IMG/VR virus record: IMGVR_UViG_3300033571_003610 | Location: 1-64,000 of that record | Source of the DNA: a virus | Reading direction: 5' to 3' (one strand) | Length of the DNA: 64,000 nucleotides | Part shown: positions 18,929 through 27,531 of the stretch, in pieces | Numbering within the stretch: the first letter of the stretch is position 1 | Layout of the letters: each line of letters starts with the position of its first letter | Translations under genes and position numbers: made by a program | Notes under the pieces: generated by a model | What the model was told of the DNA's origin: nothing | Seen by the model: the letters and a program-made list of their open reading frames with translations, nothing else | Databases searched by the model: none

Positions 18929-19911
18929 TGCTAGTACCTATTACAGAATTTGATGTAGTGTTCATGAGTTATGACGAGCCAAATGCAGACGAAAATTATG
19001 CAGACTTGTTAACAAAAATTCCATGGGCGCAACGTAGTCACGGAGTTAAAGGCAGTGATGCTTGCCATAAAGCCGCCGCCGCATTGTGTAACACTGAAAG
19101 ATTCATTACTATTGATGCAGATAACATTGTTCGCGAAGACTTTATGAACATTCAAATTGACATGCGTAAAATTGACCGCAGTGATGTGATTAGTTGGGCA
19201 GGAAAGAATATTGTTAACGGCTTAGTCTACGGCAATGGTGGTATCAAGTGCTGGCCCAAGCACGTAGTCGAACAAATGAAAAGCCATGAAGCTTCTGATA
19301 CTCCAGAAAGCCAAGTGGACTTTTGCTGGAACATTAATTATGTTCAGATGAATAATGTTTATAGTGACGTGATGAACAATGCTACTCCTTATCAAGCATA
19401 TAGAGCAGGCTTTAGAGAAGGTGTTAAGTTAGGCCTGGAACGCGGAGTAACAGTGGACCCTAGGCGATTTAAACAAGCAGTACATTATAAAAATTATCAA
19501 AGACTTTTAGTATGGGCCAGCGTGGGCGCAGACGTAGCCAACGGGGAATGGGCAGTATATGGGACTAGACTGGGTTGTTATTTAACAAACATGAAACGAG
19601 ATGAATTTGATTTTGTTAATGTCAGAGACTTTGAATGGCACGACGAGTTTTGGGCCAAAGAAGTAGCTCCTAAGTTTGTAGGACAAGGTATGTCTTGTCC
19701 TCGTAGCGGTTACAGTTGGAATCCTACTAAGTTATTAGAAGAGACAAAACGATTGGGCGTTATTCTAAAACAAGAACTAGGTTTAGAACTAGCAGACTTA
19801 GACGAAGATGCTAGCAAGTTTTTTAAAGCAACGTATGTTAATCCTAATAGGTTGGGACCAATGATTAGAGAAGATGCTGTATTAAAAGGTGTAGGATCTG
19901 ATAATGAGTGA
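18928..19911 (+). CDS. DAD-motif glycosyltransferase-like protein 1
   Basis: A 327-residue protein of a family found three times in this island. Diagnostic sequence: FDVVFMSYDEPNAD near residues 8-21, an HGVKG motif at about 38-42, a helical stretch with HKAAAA-like residues, and TIDADN at about 61-66, a typical GT-A metal site. A conserved NPVN/NIVNGLVYGNGG-like segment follows (about 90-105). The ATG at 18928 overlaps the stop of the previous gene (TAATG); an upstream TTG in frame is less likely. Sugar transfer is inferred from the Asp motif; substrates are unknown. Confidence 0.65.
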   Translation: MLVPITEFDVVFMSYDEPNADENYADLLTKIPWAQRSHGVKGSDACHKAAAALCNTERFITIDADNIVREDFMNIQIDMRKIDRSDVISWAGKNIVNGLVYGNGGIKCWPKHVVEQMKSHEASDTPESQVDFCWNINYVQMNNVYSDVMNNATPYQAYRAGFREGVKLGLERGVTVDPRRFKQAVHYKNYQRLLVWASVGADVANGEWAVYGTRLGCYLTNMKRDEFDFVNVRDFEWHDEFWAKEVAPKFVGQGMSCPRSGYSWNPTKLLEETKRLGVILKQELGLELADLDEDASKFFKATYVNPNRLGPMIREDAVLKGVGSDNE

Positions 19912-21316
19912 TTATAGTTACTTTAATCAACGACTAGGGCACATTAAACAAGTTATTGATAATGTTAGTCCTAGCTTTTGTGCGGCTAAATGGACCCAAG
20001 TAACTATTCATTTGCAAACAGGAATGACACACAGTTGTCACCATCCTATGCAACATAAGATTCCTTTAGAAGAAATAAAAACAAACCCTAGTGCATTACA
20101 CAATACACAATATAAAAAATCTCTAAGAGCACAAATGCTCGAAGGTACTAGACCCACTGAATGTGATTATTGCTGGCGTGTAGAAGATACAGAAGGTACT
20201 CACTTTAGTGATAGAATATTAAAGACAGCAGAAGAATGGAGTTATCCGTACATGCATAAAATTGTCAATGCAGATCCAACGGATAATACTGTTCCTACTT
20301 ACGTTGAAGTTAGTTTTGGTAACGGCTGTAATTTTAAGTGTTCATATTGCAGTCCTGACATTAGTAGTAAGTGGATGGAAGAAGCAGTTAAATTTGGCCC
20401 TTATAATCTGCAAGGAATTAAATTTAATAACATAGAGCGCCTTAAAGAATTAGATCGCATGCCAATACCTGACAGGGAAGACAATCCTTACGTAGATGCT
20501 TGGTGGCAATGGTGGCCCGAGTTATATCCCAATTTACATACTTTTAGAATTACCGGTGGCGAGCCGTTAATGAACAAGAACACGTTTAGGACTTTAGACT
20601 ATATAGAAGCCAATCCTAATCCTAATCTAAATTTTGCAATTAACACTAATTTATGTTTACCCGATTCTATTATAGATAAAACGATAGAACAACTAAAAAG
20701 AATCACAACAGCAAATGCGGTTAAGAAATTACATATCTATACCAGTGCAGATACATTTGGTCCCCAGGCCGATTATATTCGTCACGGTATGGATTACAAA
20801 CAGTGGTACACAAATGTGCAACGTATAATTAAAGAATGTCCTGATGTGTCGGTTACTATTATGGTGACATTTAATGTATTAAGTTTGCCAATGTTCAAAC
20901 ATTTTTTAGAAGACATAGCCGCAATTAAAAACGATAAAAATATTTTAAGGTCCGAAAAAAGACCACATCCTTTGTATGTAGACTTTCCTTACTTAAGGCA
21001 CCCGGACTTTTTAAGTAGTTTAATAGCTAATGATGAAATGAAAGCCAGTTATACAGAATGCATCAATTACATTAAACAAAATTTAGGACATGGCCATAAA
21101 CATCCGGATCATTACGGATTTTATCAGCATGAATTACATGCAGCCGAACGAATTAAACATCTATTAGATAACCATAAACTAGATCCAGAAAAATTAAAAA
21201 GAGATAGACGAAACTTTGCATTGTTTATCGAAGAGCATGACAAAAGAAGAGGAACTAATTTCAAGGTTACATTTCCTGAATTAATTCCATTTTATATGGA
21301 GTCTCGCCGTGCTTGA
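19904..21316 (+). CDS. twitch-type radical SAM protein
   Basis: A 470-residue protein with the radical SAM cluster motif CxxxCxxC at C142, C146 and C149 (GNGCNFKCSYCS), followed by a GGEP segment near residue 219 that contacts SAM. Before it lies a Cys-bearing region (C45, C87, C90) that could hold an auxiliary cluster, as in twitch/SPASM-type proteins. Such proteins modify peptides, sugars or nucleotides by radical chemistry. It is coupled by overlap to DAD-motif proteins on both sides, which suggests they act on one product. The substrate is unknown. Confidence 0.8.
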   Translation: MSDYSYFNQRLGHIKQVIDNVSPSFCAAKWTQVTIHLQTGMTHSCHHPMQHKIPLEEIKTNPSALHNTQYKKSLRAQMLEGTRPTECDYCWRVEDTEGTHFSDRILKTAEEWSYPYMHKIVNADPTDNTVPTYVEVSFGNGCNFKCSYCSPDISSKWMEEAVKFGPYNLQGIKFNNIERLKELDRMPIPDREDNPYVDAWWQWWPELYPNLHTFRITGGEPLMNKNTFRTLDYIEANPNPNLNFAINTNLCLPDSIIDKTIEQLKRITTANAVKKLHIYTSADTFGPQADYIRHGMDYKQWYTNVQRIIKECPDVSVTIMVTFNVLSLPMFKHFLEDIAAIKNDKNILRSEKRPHPLYVDFPYLRHPDFLSSLIANDEMKASYTECINYIKQNLGHGHKHPDHYGFYQHELHAAERIKHLLDNHKLDPEKLKRDRRNFALFIEEHDKRRGTNFKVTFPELIPFYMESRRA

Positions 21317-22013
21317 TGTTATATTTTTAAGTTATAACGAACCTAATGCAGAAGCAAACTACTCGAGATTATTAGAGTATGCTCCTCATGCAAAAAGAGT
21401 ATCGGGGGTCAAAGGAATATTAGAAGCACATCAAGCTGCCGCAAGAAAAAGCATGACTAGTCATTTTTATGTTGTAGATGCAGATGCTTATATAGTTGAT
21501 GATTTTTACTTTGACTACAGTCCAACTGTATCCGAATTAATCTACGGAAGAATACCGTCAACTGATTGTGTATTTTGTTGGACTAGTAAAAATCCTGTAA
21601 ACAATCTAGTGTATGGATATGGCGGCGTAAAACTGTTTCGAAAAGATTTATTATTAAACATTAAAGAATGGCGTGTTGATCTTGCTACTAGTATGGGGGC
21701 AGAGTTTGTCAGCAAAGAACAAATAAGCAACATAACGCAATTCAACACTGATCCTTTTAGTACATGGCGTAGTGCGTTCAGAGAGTGTACTAAACTGGCC
21801 AGTGGTATAATTAGTGATGATGACATTACTAAACAACGTTTAGATACATGGTGTACTATCGCCGAAGGCAATTATGCCAAAGAAGCGATCTCTGGTGCTG
21901 TTGCTGGAAAACAGTACGGCACCGAAAATAAAAACAATCTAGAAGCACTTAAACGAGTTAATGATTTCGAGTGGTTATATGACAGATTTAGACAGCATTA
22001 CACAAATAAGTAA
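21309..22013 (+). CDS. DAD-motif glycosyltransferase-like protein 2
   Basis: A 234-residue protein starting at GTG 21309 inside the previous gene. It has the same signature as the protein at 18928: VIFLSYNEPNAEANY near residues 4-18, SGVKGILEAHQAA near 32-44, and VVDADAYIV at about 55-63. It is shorter because the C-terminal region after the AFRE helix is reduced. The close resemblance to the last third of the following protein shows duplication within the island. Confidence 0.65.
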   Translation: MLDVIFLSYNEPNAEANYSRLLEYAPHAKRVSGVKGILEAHQAAARKSMTSHFYVVDADAYIVDDFYFDYSPTVSELIYGRIPSTDCVFCWTSKNPVNNLVYGYGGVKLFRKDLLLNIKEWRVDLATSMGAEFVSKEQISNITQFNTDPFSTWRSAFRECTKLASGIISDDDITKQRLDTWCTIAEGNYAKEAISGAVAGKQYGTENKNNLEALKRVNDFEWLYDRFRQHYTNK

Positions 22014-24063
22014 ATTTCCAGTAGTATTTGTTGACAGGCCTTTTACTGATCAAGAGTTATCGGCTATGACTAACGGACAAACTACTTGGTTTGTCAATAA
22101 AGAAATACAAGATTTAGAAGTATTTGAAAACTTTGATTGGGGCTTTTCTCCGATCGGCTACGAGTCTAAAAATCTACATATATGGATTTGGCCCGACAGA
22201 AGTTTTTGGTTAGCAAAATTAATTCCTGCTAGATGGGACGGCGGCTATGTTCAGTACATAACAGAACCAAAACGTCGAATAACTGTTAGCACATACTATA
22301 ATGCTGACATTAAACAAATGGTAGACTTTTTACCGCCAACTTACGATTTGAAATATGAACATATATGGCTGTTTGACCCTGCTATTACAGACGGCGAAGA
22401 CATTGAAGCTGTACGAATTTCTTATATTTCAGACCCGCAAGGATTAAAAATTGTAGATAAAACTGCAAAAAATCAGTTTAAATTAATAAAAAATACAAGT
22501 CTCCCTGACAGCATATACTCAGGCATAGACAATACTAATAACTTTCACTATAGCCAGGGAAAATATAGACATGTATGGAATTTGGCAGGAGATGTCGAAC
22601 TACCAAATTACGATGTATGGGCATATAGTTTAGAGCCACAGCACTTTGTAGGCACAGTTGTAGAAGGCACGTTAAACGTTTTAAATTTCTATGATAATAT
22701 GAAATGGGAAACCAATCCTTTGTTTGAAAACATTAACTTCAAAAACTTTGAGTATAACTATAGACCGCTAGCAGATAAGATGAATCTAACCCATACTTGG
22801 TATTTGGATTCTAGTCATACACCCCCCGGTGAAAGAATTTGGGCAGTCAGGCTAACACCCAGTGATTCTATAACAGGTGAGCTAGACATGGGTGAGATAG
22901 AGTTAAATCTCCAACCAAAAATACAAGTCAATCCGGATTTTCAATTATATGATTGGTCTAATGTAACAAACAAATTTGTTCCCAGTTATGATAGTTTACA
23001 ATTCTTGCACGTTTGGTACTGTGAAGGTACAGATAAAAAGTACGGAGTTAAAGTTTCCTATGTAACAAATACTCAAGGATACAAAGAACAAGGTTACGCT
23101 AGACCCTTTATGACTGAGTGGAGCATCGGGCCCGGTGATACAAAACTATATTGGCATTTTGATAAAAATTGCATACCAGTGCCCCAGTGGAATAAAAAGT
23201 TTATGCCTGGCCGCGGTAACGAAGATAAAGTTCATGTGTTTACAATGACTAATCCTAAAACAGGCAGAGTAACTGAATGGGCAGGATGTTATCTAGTGCC
23301 ACAAGGCATAGAGCTCACAGATAAAGTTAAACGTGGTGCTATAAAATGTTTTGAGCACGGGTGTACCGAGGAAGAATTTGACATTGTATTTTTGAGCAAT
23401 AACGAGCCTTATGCAGACAGTAACTATGCAAAGCTAGAAAAATTAATTCATAATAAATCCAAGTTACATAGAGTTGACGGGGTCAAAGGAATATTAGAAG
23501 CACATAAGGCCGCTGCCAATGTAGTTACTACAGATATGTTTTATCTAGTAGATGCAGATTGTGTAGTCGAAGGTAGCTTTGCTTTTGACTTATATCCAAA
23601 GCCGCATGATAGAAATGTAGTCTATGTGTGGCACGTTAAGAATCCGGTTAACGGTTTAACTTATGGCTACGGTGGTGTAAAACTATTCCCTACCAAATTA
23701 TTAAAAAATGCAACTGACTGGCGTGTTGACTTGGCTACTAGTATAGGTGCAGGATTTAAAGTTATACCAAGAGTTATAGGTACTACAGAATTTAATTGTG
23801 ATCCAGAAACTGCATGGCGCAGTGGATTCAGGGAAGCGGCAAAACTGGCTAGTAAAGTAATTAAAAACCAAATTGACAGCGAGTCCGATCAACGATTACA
23901 AACATGGTGTACCGTTAATCTAGGTGTAAGTAACGGCGACTATGCCGTTGCAGGTGCGTGTGCTGGCAGAGATTGGATACAAAATAACAAAGATTCTATA
24001 AACATGATTAACGATTATGATTGGTTGCATACTCAATGGTTAAACTATGAATCTGCAAAGTAA
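21961..24063 (+). CDS. repeat protein fused to a DAD-motif glycosyltransferase-like domain
   Basis: A 700-residue protein in two parts. Residues about 20-470 consist of about six degenerate units, each with an aromatic 'x-H-x-W-x-x' core (for example HIWIWPD, HIWLFDP, HVWNLAG, HTWYLD, HVWYCEG) and a strand that follows. Residues about 470-700 are a full copy of the DAD domain (FLSNNEPYAD, VDGVKGILEAH, YLVDADCVV). The fusion suggests a binding array that presents the acceptor to the transferase domain. The ATG at 21961 gives the longest product; an ATG at 21979 is also plausible. The start overlaps the previous gene by over 30 bases. Confidence 0.65.
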   Translation: MISSGYMTDLDSITQISKFPVVFVDRPFTDQELSAMTNGQTTWFVNKEIQDLEVFENFDWGFSPIGYESKNLHIWIWPDRSFWLAKLIPARWDGGYVQYITEPKRRITVSTYYNADIKQMVDFLPPTYDLKYEHIWLFDPAITDGEDIEAVRISYISDPQGLKIVDKTAKNQFKLIKNTSLPDSIYSGIDNTNNFHYSQGKYRHVWNLAGDVELPNYDVWAYSLEPQHFVGTVVEGTLNVLNFYDNMKWETNPLFENINFKNFEYNYRPLADKMNLTHTWYLDSSHTPPGERIWAVRLTPSDSITGELDMGEIELNLQPKIQVNPDFQLYDWSNVTNKFVPSYDSLQFLHVWYCEGTDKKYGVKVSYVTNTQGYKEQGYARPFMTEWSIGPGDTKLYWHFDKNCIPVPQWNKKFMPGRGNEDKVHVFTMTNPKTGRVTEWAGCYLVPQGIELTDKVKRGAIKCFEHGCTEEEFDIVFLSNNEPYADSNYAKLEKLIHNKSKLHRVDGVKGILEAHKAAANVVTTDMFYLVDADCVVEGSFAFDLYPKPHDRNVVYVWHVKNPVNGLTYGYGGVKLFPTKLLKNATDWRVDLATSIGAGFKVIPRVIGTTEFNCDPETAWRSGFREAAKLASKVIKNQIDSESDQRLQTWCTVNLGVSNGDYAVAGACAGRDWIQNNKDSINMINDYDWLHTQWLNYESAK

Positions 24064-24871
24064 AGACTTATTATACGGGCTCGATGAATACAAAAGAGTT
24101 CAAATAAACAAACCGTTGTTTAAGATGATTTACGACTATGTGCATCATGCCAGCGAAGAAAATAAACAAGCAGTAATTGACAGTGTTCCTTACATGATAA
24201 GAACAAAGACATCTGCTATTATTGACAGACTGGCAAATGACTTGGATAACGTAGATAAACTAATAGAGTTATTTTTAGCGACTCATACAGTTGATGCTAC
24301 TCTATTAAGTAATTTACAAACAGCTATAAAAGAATTTCCCGAAGTCAACTGGCGAGACGGCCTAAGTAGGTTTCAAGTACAAAGTAAAATCTGGGCCGCA
24401 GAGCAACTAAAGTCTTACGACTTGGGTACTATATGCTTATGTGGAGGCTGGATAGGAACGCTGGCCCGAATTATATTAATAGAAGCCAATGATAATTCAA
24501 AAGTTATAAGCTACGATATAGATGATGTTGCTAATCGTGCTGGTATGATTTTAAATTTAGATTTAGCTAGTAAAGGAAAGTACTTGGCTGTCGATCATGA
24601 TATCTATACAGTTGATTATTCAGTCCATGACACAATTGTCAATACAATATGCGAGCATGTAGCCAACTTTCAAGCATGGTTAGATATGATACCTACAGGA
24701 AAATTATTACTACTTCAAACAAATAATATGTTTGAGATGCAGGATCATGTTAATTGTGTAGAAACTCTTGAGGAATTTGAAAAACAATGCCATGACATTG
24801 ACATTGTTTATTCTGGCTCTATATCCTATGCAGGCTGGCATAGGTTTATGATTATTGGCTTTAAACGTTAA
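24047..24871 (+). CDS. methyltransferase-like protein
   Basis: A 274-residue protein with a C-terminal Rossmann-like fold typical of class I SAM-dependent methyltransferases: ICLCGGWIGTLARII (about 126-140, glycine loop), VISYDIDD (about 152-159, acidic residue after strand 2) and a later strand KLLLLQTNN (about 226-234). The N-terminal 110 residues are helical. It starts inside the preceding gene and ends the plus-strand island, meeting the minus-strand genes tail to tail with a 4-base overlap. The substrate is unknown; methylation of the island's product is a guess. Confidence 0.6.
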   Translation: MNLQSKDLLYGLDEYKRVQINKPLFKMIYDYVHHASEENKQAVIDSVPYMIRTKTSAIIDRLANDLDNVDKLIELFLATHTVDATLLSNLQTAIKEFPEVNWRDGLSRFQVQSKIWAAEQLKSYDLGTICLCGGWIGTLARIILIEANDNSKVISYDIDDVANRAGMILNLDLASKGKYLAVDHDIYTVDYSVHDTIVNTICEHVANFQAWLDMIPTGKLLLLQTNNMFEMQDHVNCVETLEEFEKQCHDIDIVYSGSISYAGWHRFMIIGFKR

Positions 24872-25176
24872 CCAATATAAACGTCAAACTGACAGTTATT
24901 TGCAGTTACCCATTCGTCCATTAGCATACCGCGTTGAACTAGTAGTTCTTCGTTGGCATTAACAAAAGACCTTAAATCGTTGTCGTTGGTAAACTCCATG
25001 GTAACTGTACTAGTTAACCGGTCTTCGCTTATTTCTACCTTTGTGCCCACAAATCCTGGATGCTCCATGGCATTCATTCTCATTTGTGTCATAACAGGAT
25101 GGTCCTTGTACTTCAGAAAGAAAAACTCAATATCTTCGCTGGGACGCTTCATAATAGTGATAATTTTAATGCTCAT
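24868..25176 (-). CDS. small hypothetical protein
   Basis: A 102-residue protein with an alternating strand/helix pattern (IKIITIMKRP start, two helices, TVTMEF strand) that would suit a dimeric ferredoxin-like fold. I chose the ATG at 25176 because GGAG lies 6 bases upstream; the longer TTG start would contain that site. It is the last gene of the minus-strand enzyme cassette and overlaps the converging methyltransferase-like gene by 4 bases. Function is unknown. Confidence 0.55.
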   Translation of the reverse strand: MSIKIITIMKRPSEDIEFFFLKYKDHPVMTQMRMNAMEHPGFVGTKVEISEDRLTSTVTMEFTNDNDLRSFVNANEELLVQRGMLMDEWVTANNCQFDVYIG

Positions 25177-25197
25177 AATATTCTCCAAGTTGTATAT

Positions 25198-25836
25198 TTA
25201 GTTAATAACAAATTCATAATTCTTTAATCTGGCAAGTGCAGGTATTTGATTGGGCTCCAGAGTCCAGTTACGTATAATTACAGGTTCGGGATTCCTACCT
25301 TCAAGTATTCCTAATATATTACTACCAAATTCAAATTTAGCTCTATTATAAGGAGGAATAATTTCAACAAATCCCATTTTAAATATCAAGTTTCTATCTT
25401 GTTCTGTTCGCTTAATGCTTTTAATAGAAACTACAGCATCTTTATATGTTCGCGCCATATAAGATACATACCGTTGATGATTTATTGCACTGTCATAAAA
25501 AATATCAGTTAAAAACTGATTCATTGTCATTAGGCCTTTTTTGTTTAATCCAAAAAAAGAATTTTCAGAGTCAATAAAGACATTTCCTATAGTGGCATAA
25601 GGCATACTAGACCAATGACTACGTGTAGCAAACATTATAAGTTCGCCCTTGTCATTTTTGTAACCCCATGCACTATGACCTAGTCGATTACTACATGCAA
25701 CTTCGAATGCTTTTTGAAAATATTGATCTAACGTTGTTGTTATTTTAACTTTCAAATTAGAATTTCTAGTTTTATAAATTTCTAAAATGCGGGGCAAATC
25801 GTCAACAGTTAACTGATATGCAACATTGTTTAACAT
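25198..25836 (-). CDS. possible GNAT-like acyltransferase
   Basis: A 212-residue protein with an N-terminal strand and 'DLPRILEIYKTRN' helix as in GNAT acetyltransferases, a central strand pair (LIMFATRSHW) and a helix-bearing region where a long C-terminal strand follows. No clear acetyl-CoA P-loop (R/Q-x-x-G-x-G/A) is visible, so the assignment is tentative. It overlaps the PP-loop gene by 7 bases. Two proteins of similar size and style occur at 29860 and 33992. Confidence 0.4.
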   Translation of the reverse strand: MLNNVAYQLTVDDLPRILEIYKTRNSNLKVKITTTLDQYFQKAFEVACSNRLGHSAWGYKNDKGELIMFATRSHWSSMPYATIGNVFIDSENSFFGLNKKGLMTMNQFLTDIFYDSAINHQRYVSYMARTYKDAVVSIKSIKRTEQDRNLIFKMGFVEIIPPYNRAKFEFGSNILGILEGRNPEPVIIRNWTLEPNQIPALARLKNYEFVIN

Positions 25837-26903
25837 AGATAATCCTCTATTTTAATGTCATCTACAAATTCAAACTTATCTGTAATAAAGTTATTAACTC
25901 TTCGATATCTAAATACACCAGGCAAGCTAGGAAATTTAGTTTTGCGTTCAAGATAGTCACTGTCCTTGCTTAATTTATAGATAAGTTCTTTAGCAGGGAA
26001 CTTATAACTTACCCACGTATTTTTAATTTTCTTATCAGGATTGTTTATACTCCACTGTTGCCATTCTTCGCTAGCCCAGAAATGGCATACATGCTTATTC
26101 AAGAATTCGTCATTGACAATTAATGAATCATTTTTATGACTCATAATTCTAAACTCAACGGCCTGCCACTTCATTGCAAAGTTTTGATACCATAAGTAAT
26201 CAGCCCATGTTTTAATTTCCCATGGACAAGTTTTTATCAATTGCTCCATTTGGTCCAAGAACCAATTAGTTTTATCTGCATCATTTATTTTAGCGTTAAA
26301 GAAATCAAATGCAAATACTTTGTAGTTGCCAGTAATAACGGCCTCGGTTGCAAAAAAATCAATGCTAGATTTTAAAGTTAAACTACCGAATACATTGTCA
26401 GCGAACTCTCCTGTAATAACGTAATTAAAGTGATTGAAATAATTTTCAAAACTGTTAGAACTTTCTGTTTTGTAATTTCGTTTAATTACAGTTTCGTATA
26501 GTACAGGATTTTCTTGTATGCTATTGCTGTTTAATATAATTAACAATCTTTCTTTAAATTCTTTACTGGCGTATGTATGCATTAAATTAACAATTAAAGT
26601 ACTGTCAATTCCACCGCTGTACATAATTACAGGTCTTAATTTAGTAGTTCTTATATGCAGTTCAATTTTTTGCCATGTTAGATAACAAAGTTCTTCAAAC
26701 GTATATACACTTGGTTGTAGCGCAGGCATAGGATGTCTGTTAACTAAATTAACCGGCATCTTTATAGTTCCAGTTCGGTCTACAAGGCTTATGCCACTGT
26801 TAAATGCTTTACTGAATACACTGAATTTATCTAGCTCAGGATACTTAGAGCACCATTGCGGTTTATATAAGTCTAACTGATTATAATATATTAACGAACT
26901 CAT
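25830..26903 (-). CDS. PP-loop ATPase, asparagine-synthetase-like 1
   Basis: A 357-residue protein with the PP-loop motif SGGIDS at residues 96-101, preceded by a hydrophobic strand (PVIMY). This adenylating motif occurs in asparagine synthetase, beta-lactam synthetase, GMP synthetase and related enzymes, which activate a carboxylate or carbonyl with ATP. The N-terminal glutaminase domain of asparagine synthetase B is absent: there is no catalytic Cys at position 2. Conserved Glu/Asp residues further on (GEFADNVFG near 170) fit the synthetase fold. I infer amide or ester formation on an unknown substrate. Overlaps both neighbours. Confidence 0.65.
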   Translation of the reverse strand: MSSLIYYNQLDLYKPQWCSKYPELDKFSVFSKAFNSGISLVDRTGTIKMPVNLVNRHPMPALQPSVYTFEELCYLTWQKIELHIRTTKLRPVIMYSGGIDSTLIVNLMHTYASKEFKERLLIILNSNSIQENPVLYETVIKRNYKTESSNSFENYFNHFNYVITGEFADNVFGSLTLKSSIDFFATEAVITGNYKVFAFDFFNAKINDADKTNWFLDQMEQLIKTCPWEIKTWADYLWYQNFAMKWQAVEFRIMSHKNDSLIVNDEFLNKHVCHFWASEEWQQWSINNPDKKIKNTWVSYKFPAKELIYKLSKDSDYLERKTKFPSLPGVFRYRRVNNFITDKFEFVDDIKIEDYLC

Positions 26904-27520
26904 AATAGTATATTCAAAAATGTTTCTTTGTGCAAGCTATCCATAACTTGTTTTACTTCTCCAGCAGTCTTGGCTTGTTTTAGTAATCGCATATATTTGA
27001 TTCTAAACCATTCTGTTTTAGTCATCATTTCTAAATGCATTGTATATTGCAATATGATTTGATCTGCGGCTTGCTCAACAGTACAGTTATCTAACTCTGC
27101 ATAATCTAGTACTAGTTGTACTCGGTTATGGCCAACTAATTTAGCATCGTAGCTGTGTTCTTTTAGTAAGCAGGCCTGATCGTATTTCATCTTGTATACT
27201 TCTGATTGCCCGGCACAAATTTCAATTTCTTTTACTCTAGCTAGATTTATTTTAGTTAATATATCATAGTAACTCCATAATTTGTATTCTACAAACTTAC
27301 GATAGTCATCGATATTTTCACCTGGACTATAAACAATTTTAGAACCACGAAGCATAAAGTCGCTAGGGTTAGATTTAAATTGTGATTCGAGATTCTTGTC
27401 TAGATCTCCTGTGTATACATGAGTATCAAAAAAACATTCATTAACAAAATATAAATGTTTCTTGTCCTGAGCATGTACTAACACTCTATTCATACTGTTA
27501 GTTAATATGTGTACCCACAT
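26900..27520 (-). CDS. hypothetical protein of the enzyme cassette
   Basis: A 206-residue, mostly helical and highly charged protein with no recognised motif. It shares an ATGA overlap with the PP-loop gene downstream and follows the radical SAM gene after an 11-base gap. Tight coupling suggests that it serves the PP-loop enzyme as a partner. Confidence 0.6.
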   Translation of the reverse strand: MWVHILTNSMNRVLVHAQDKKHLYFVNECFFDTHVYTGDLDKNLESQFKSNPSDFMLRGSKIVYSPGENIDDYRKFVEYKLWSYYDILTKINLARVKEIEICAGQSEVYKMKYDQACLLKEHSYDAKLVGHNRVQLVLDYAELDNCTVEQAADQIILQYTMHLEMMTKTEWFRIKYMRLLKQAKTAGEVKQVMDSLHKETFLNILL

Positions 27521-27531
27521 GTCTGTCTCTC

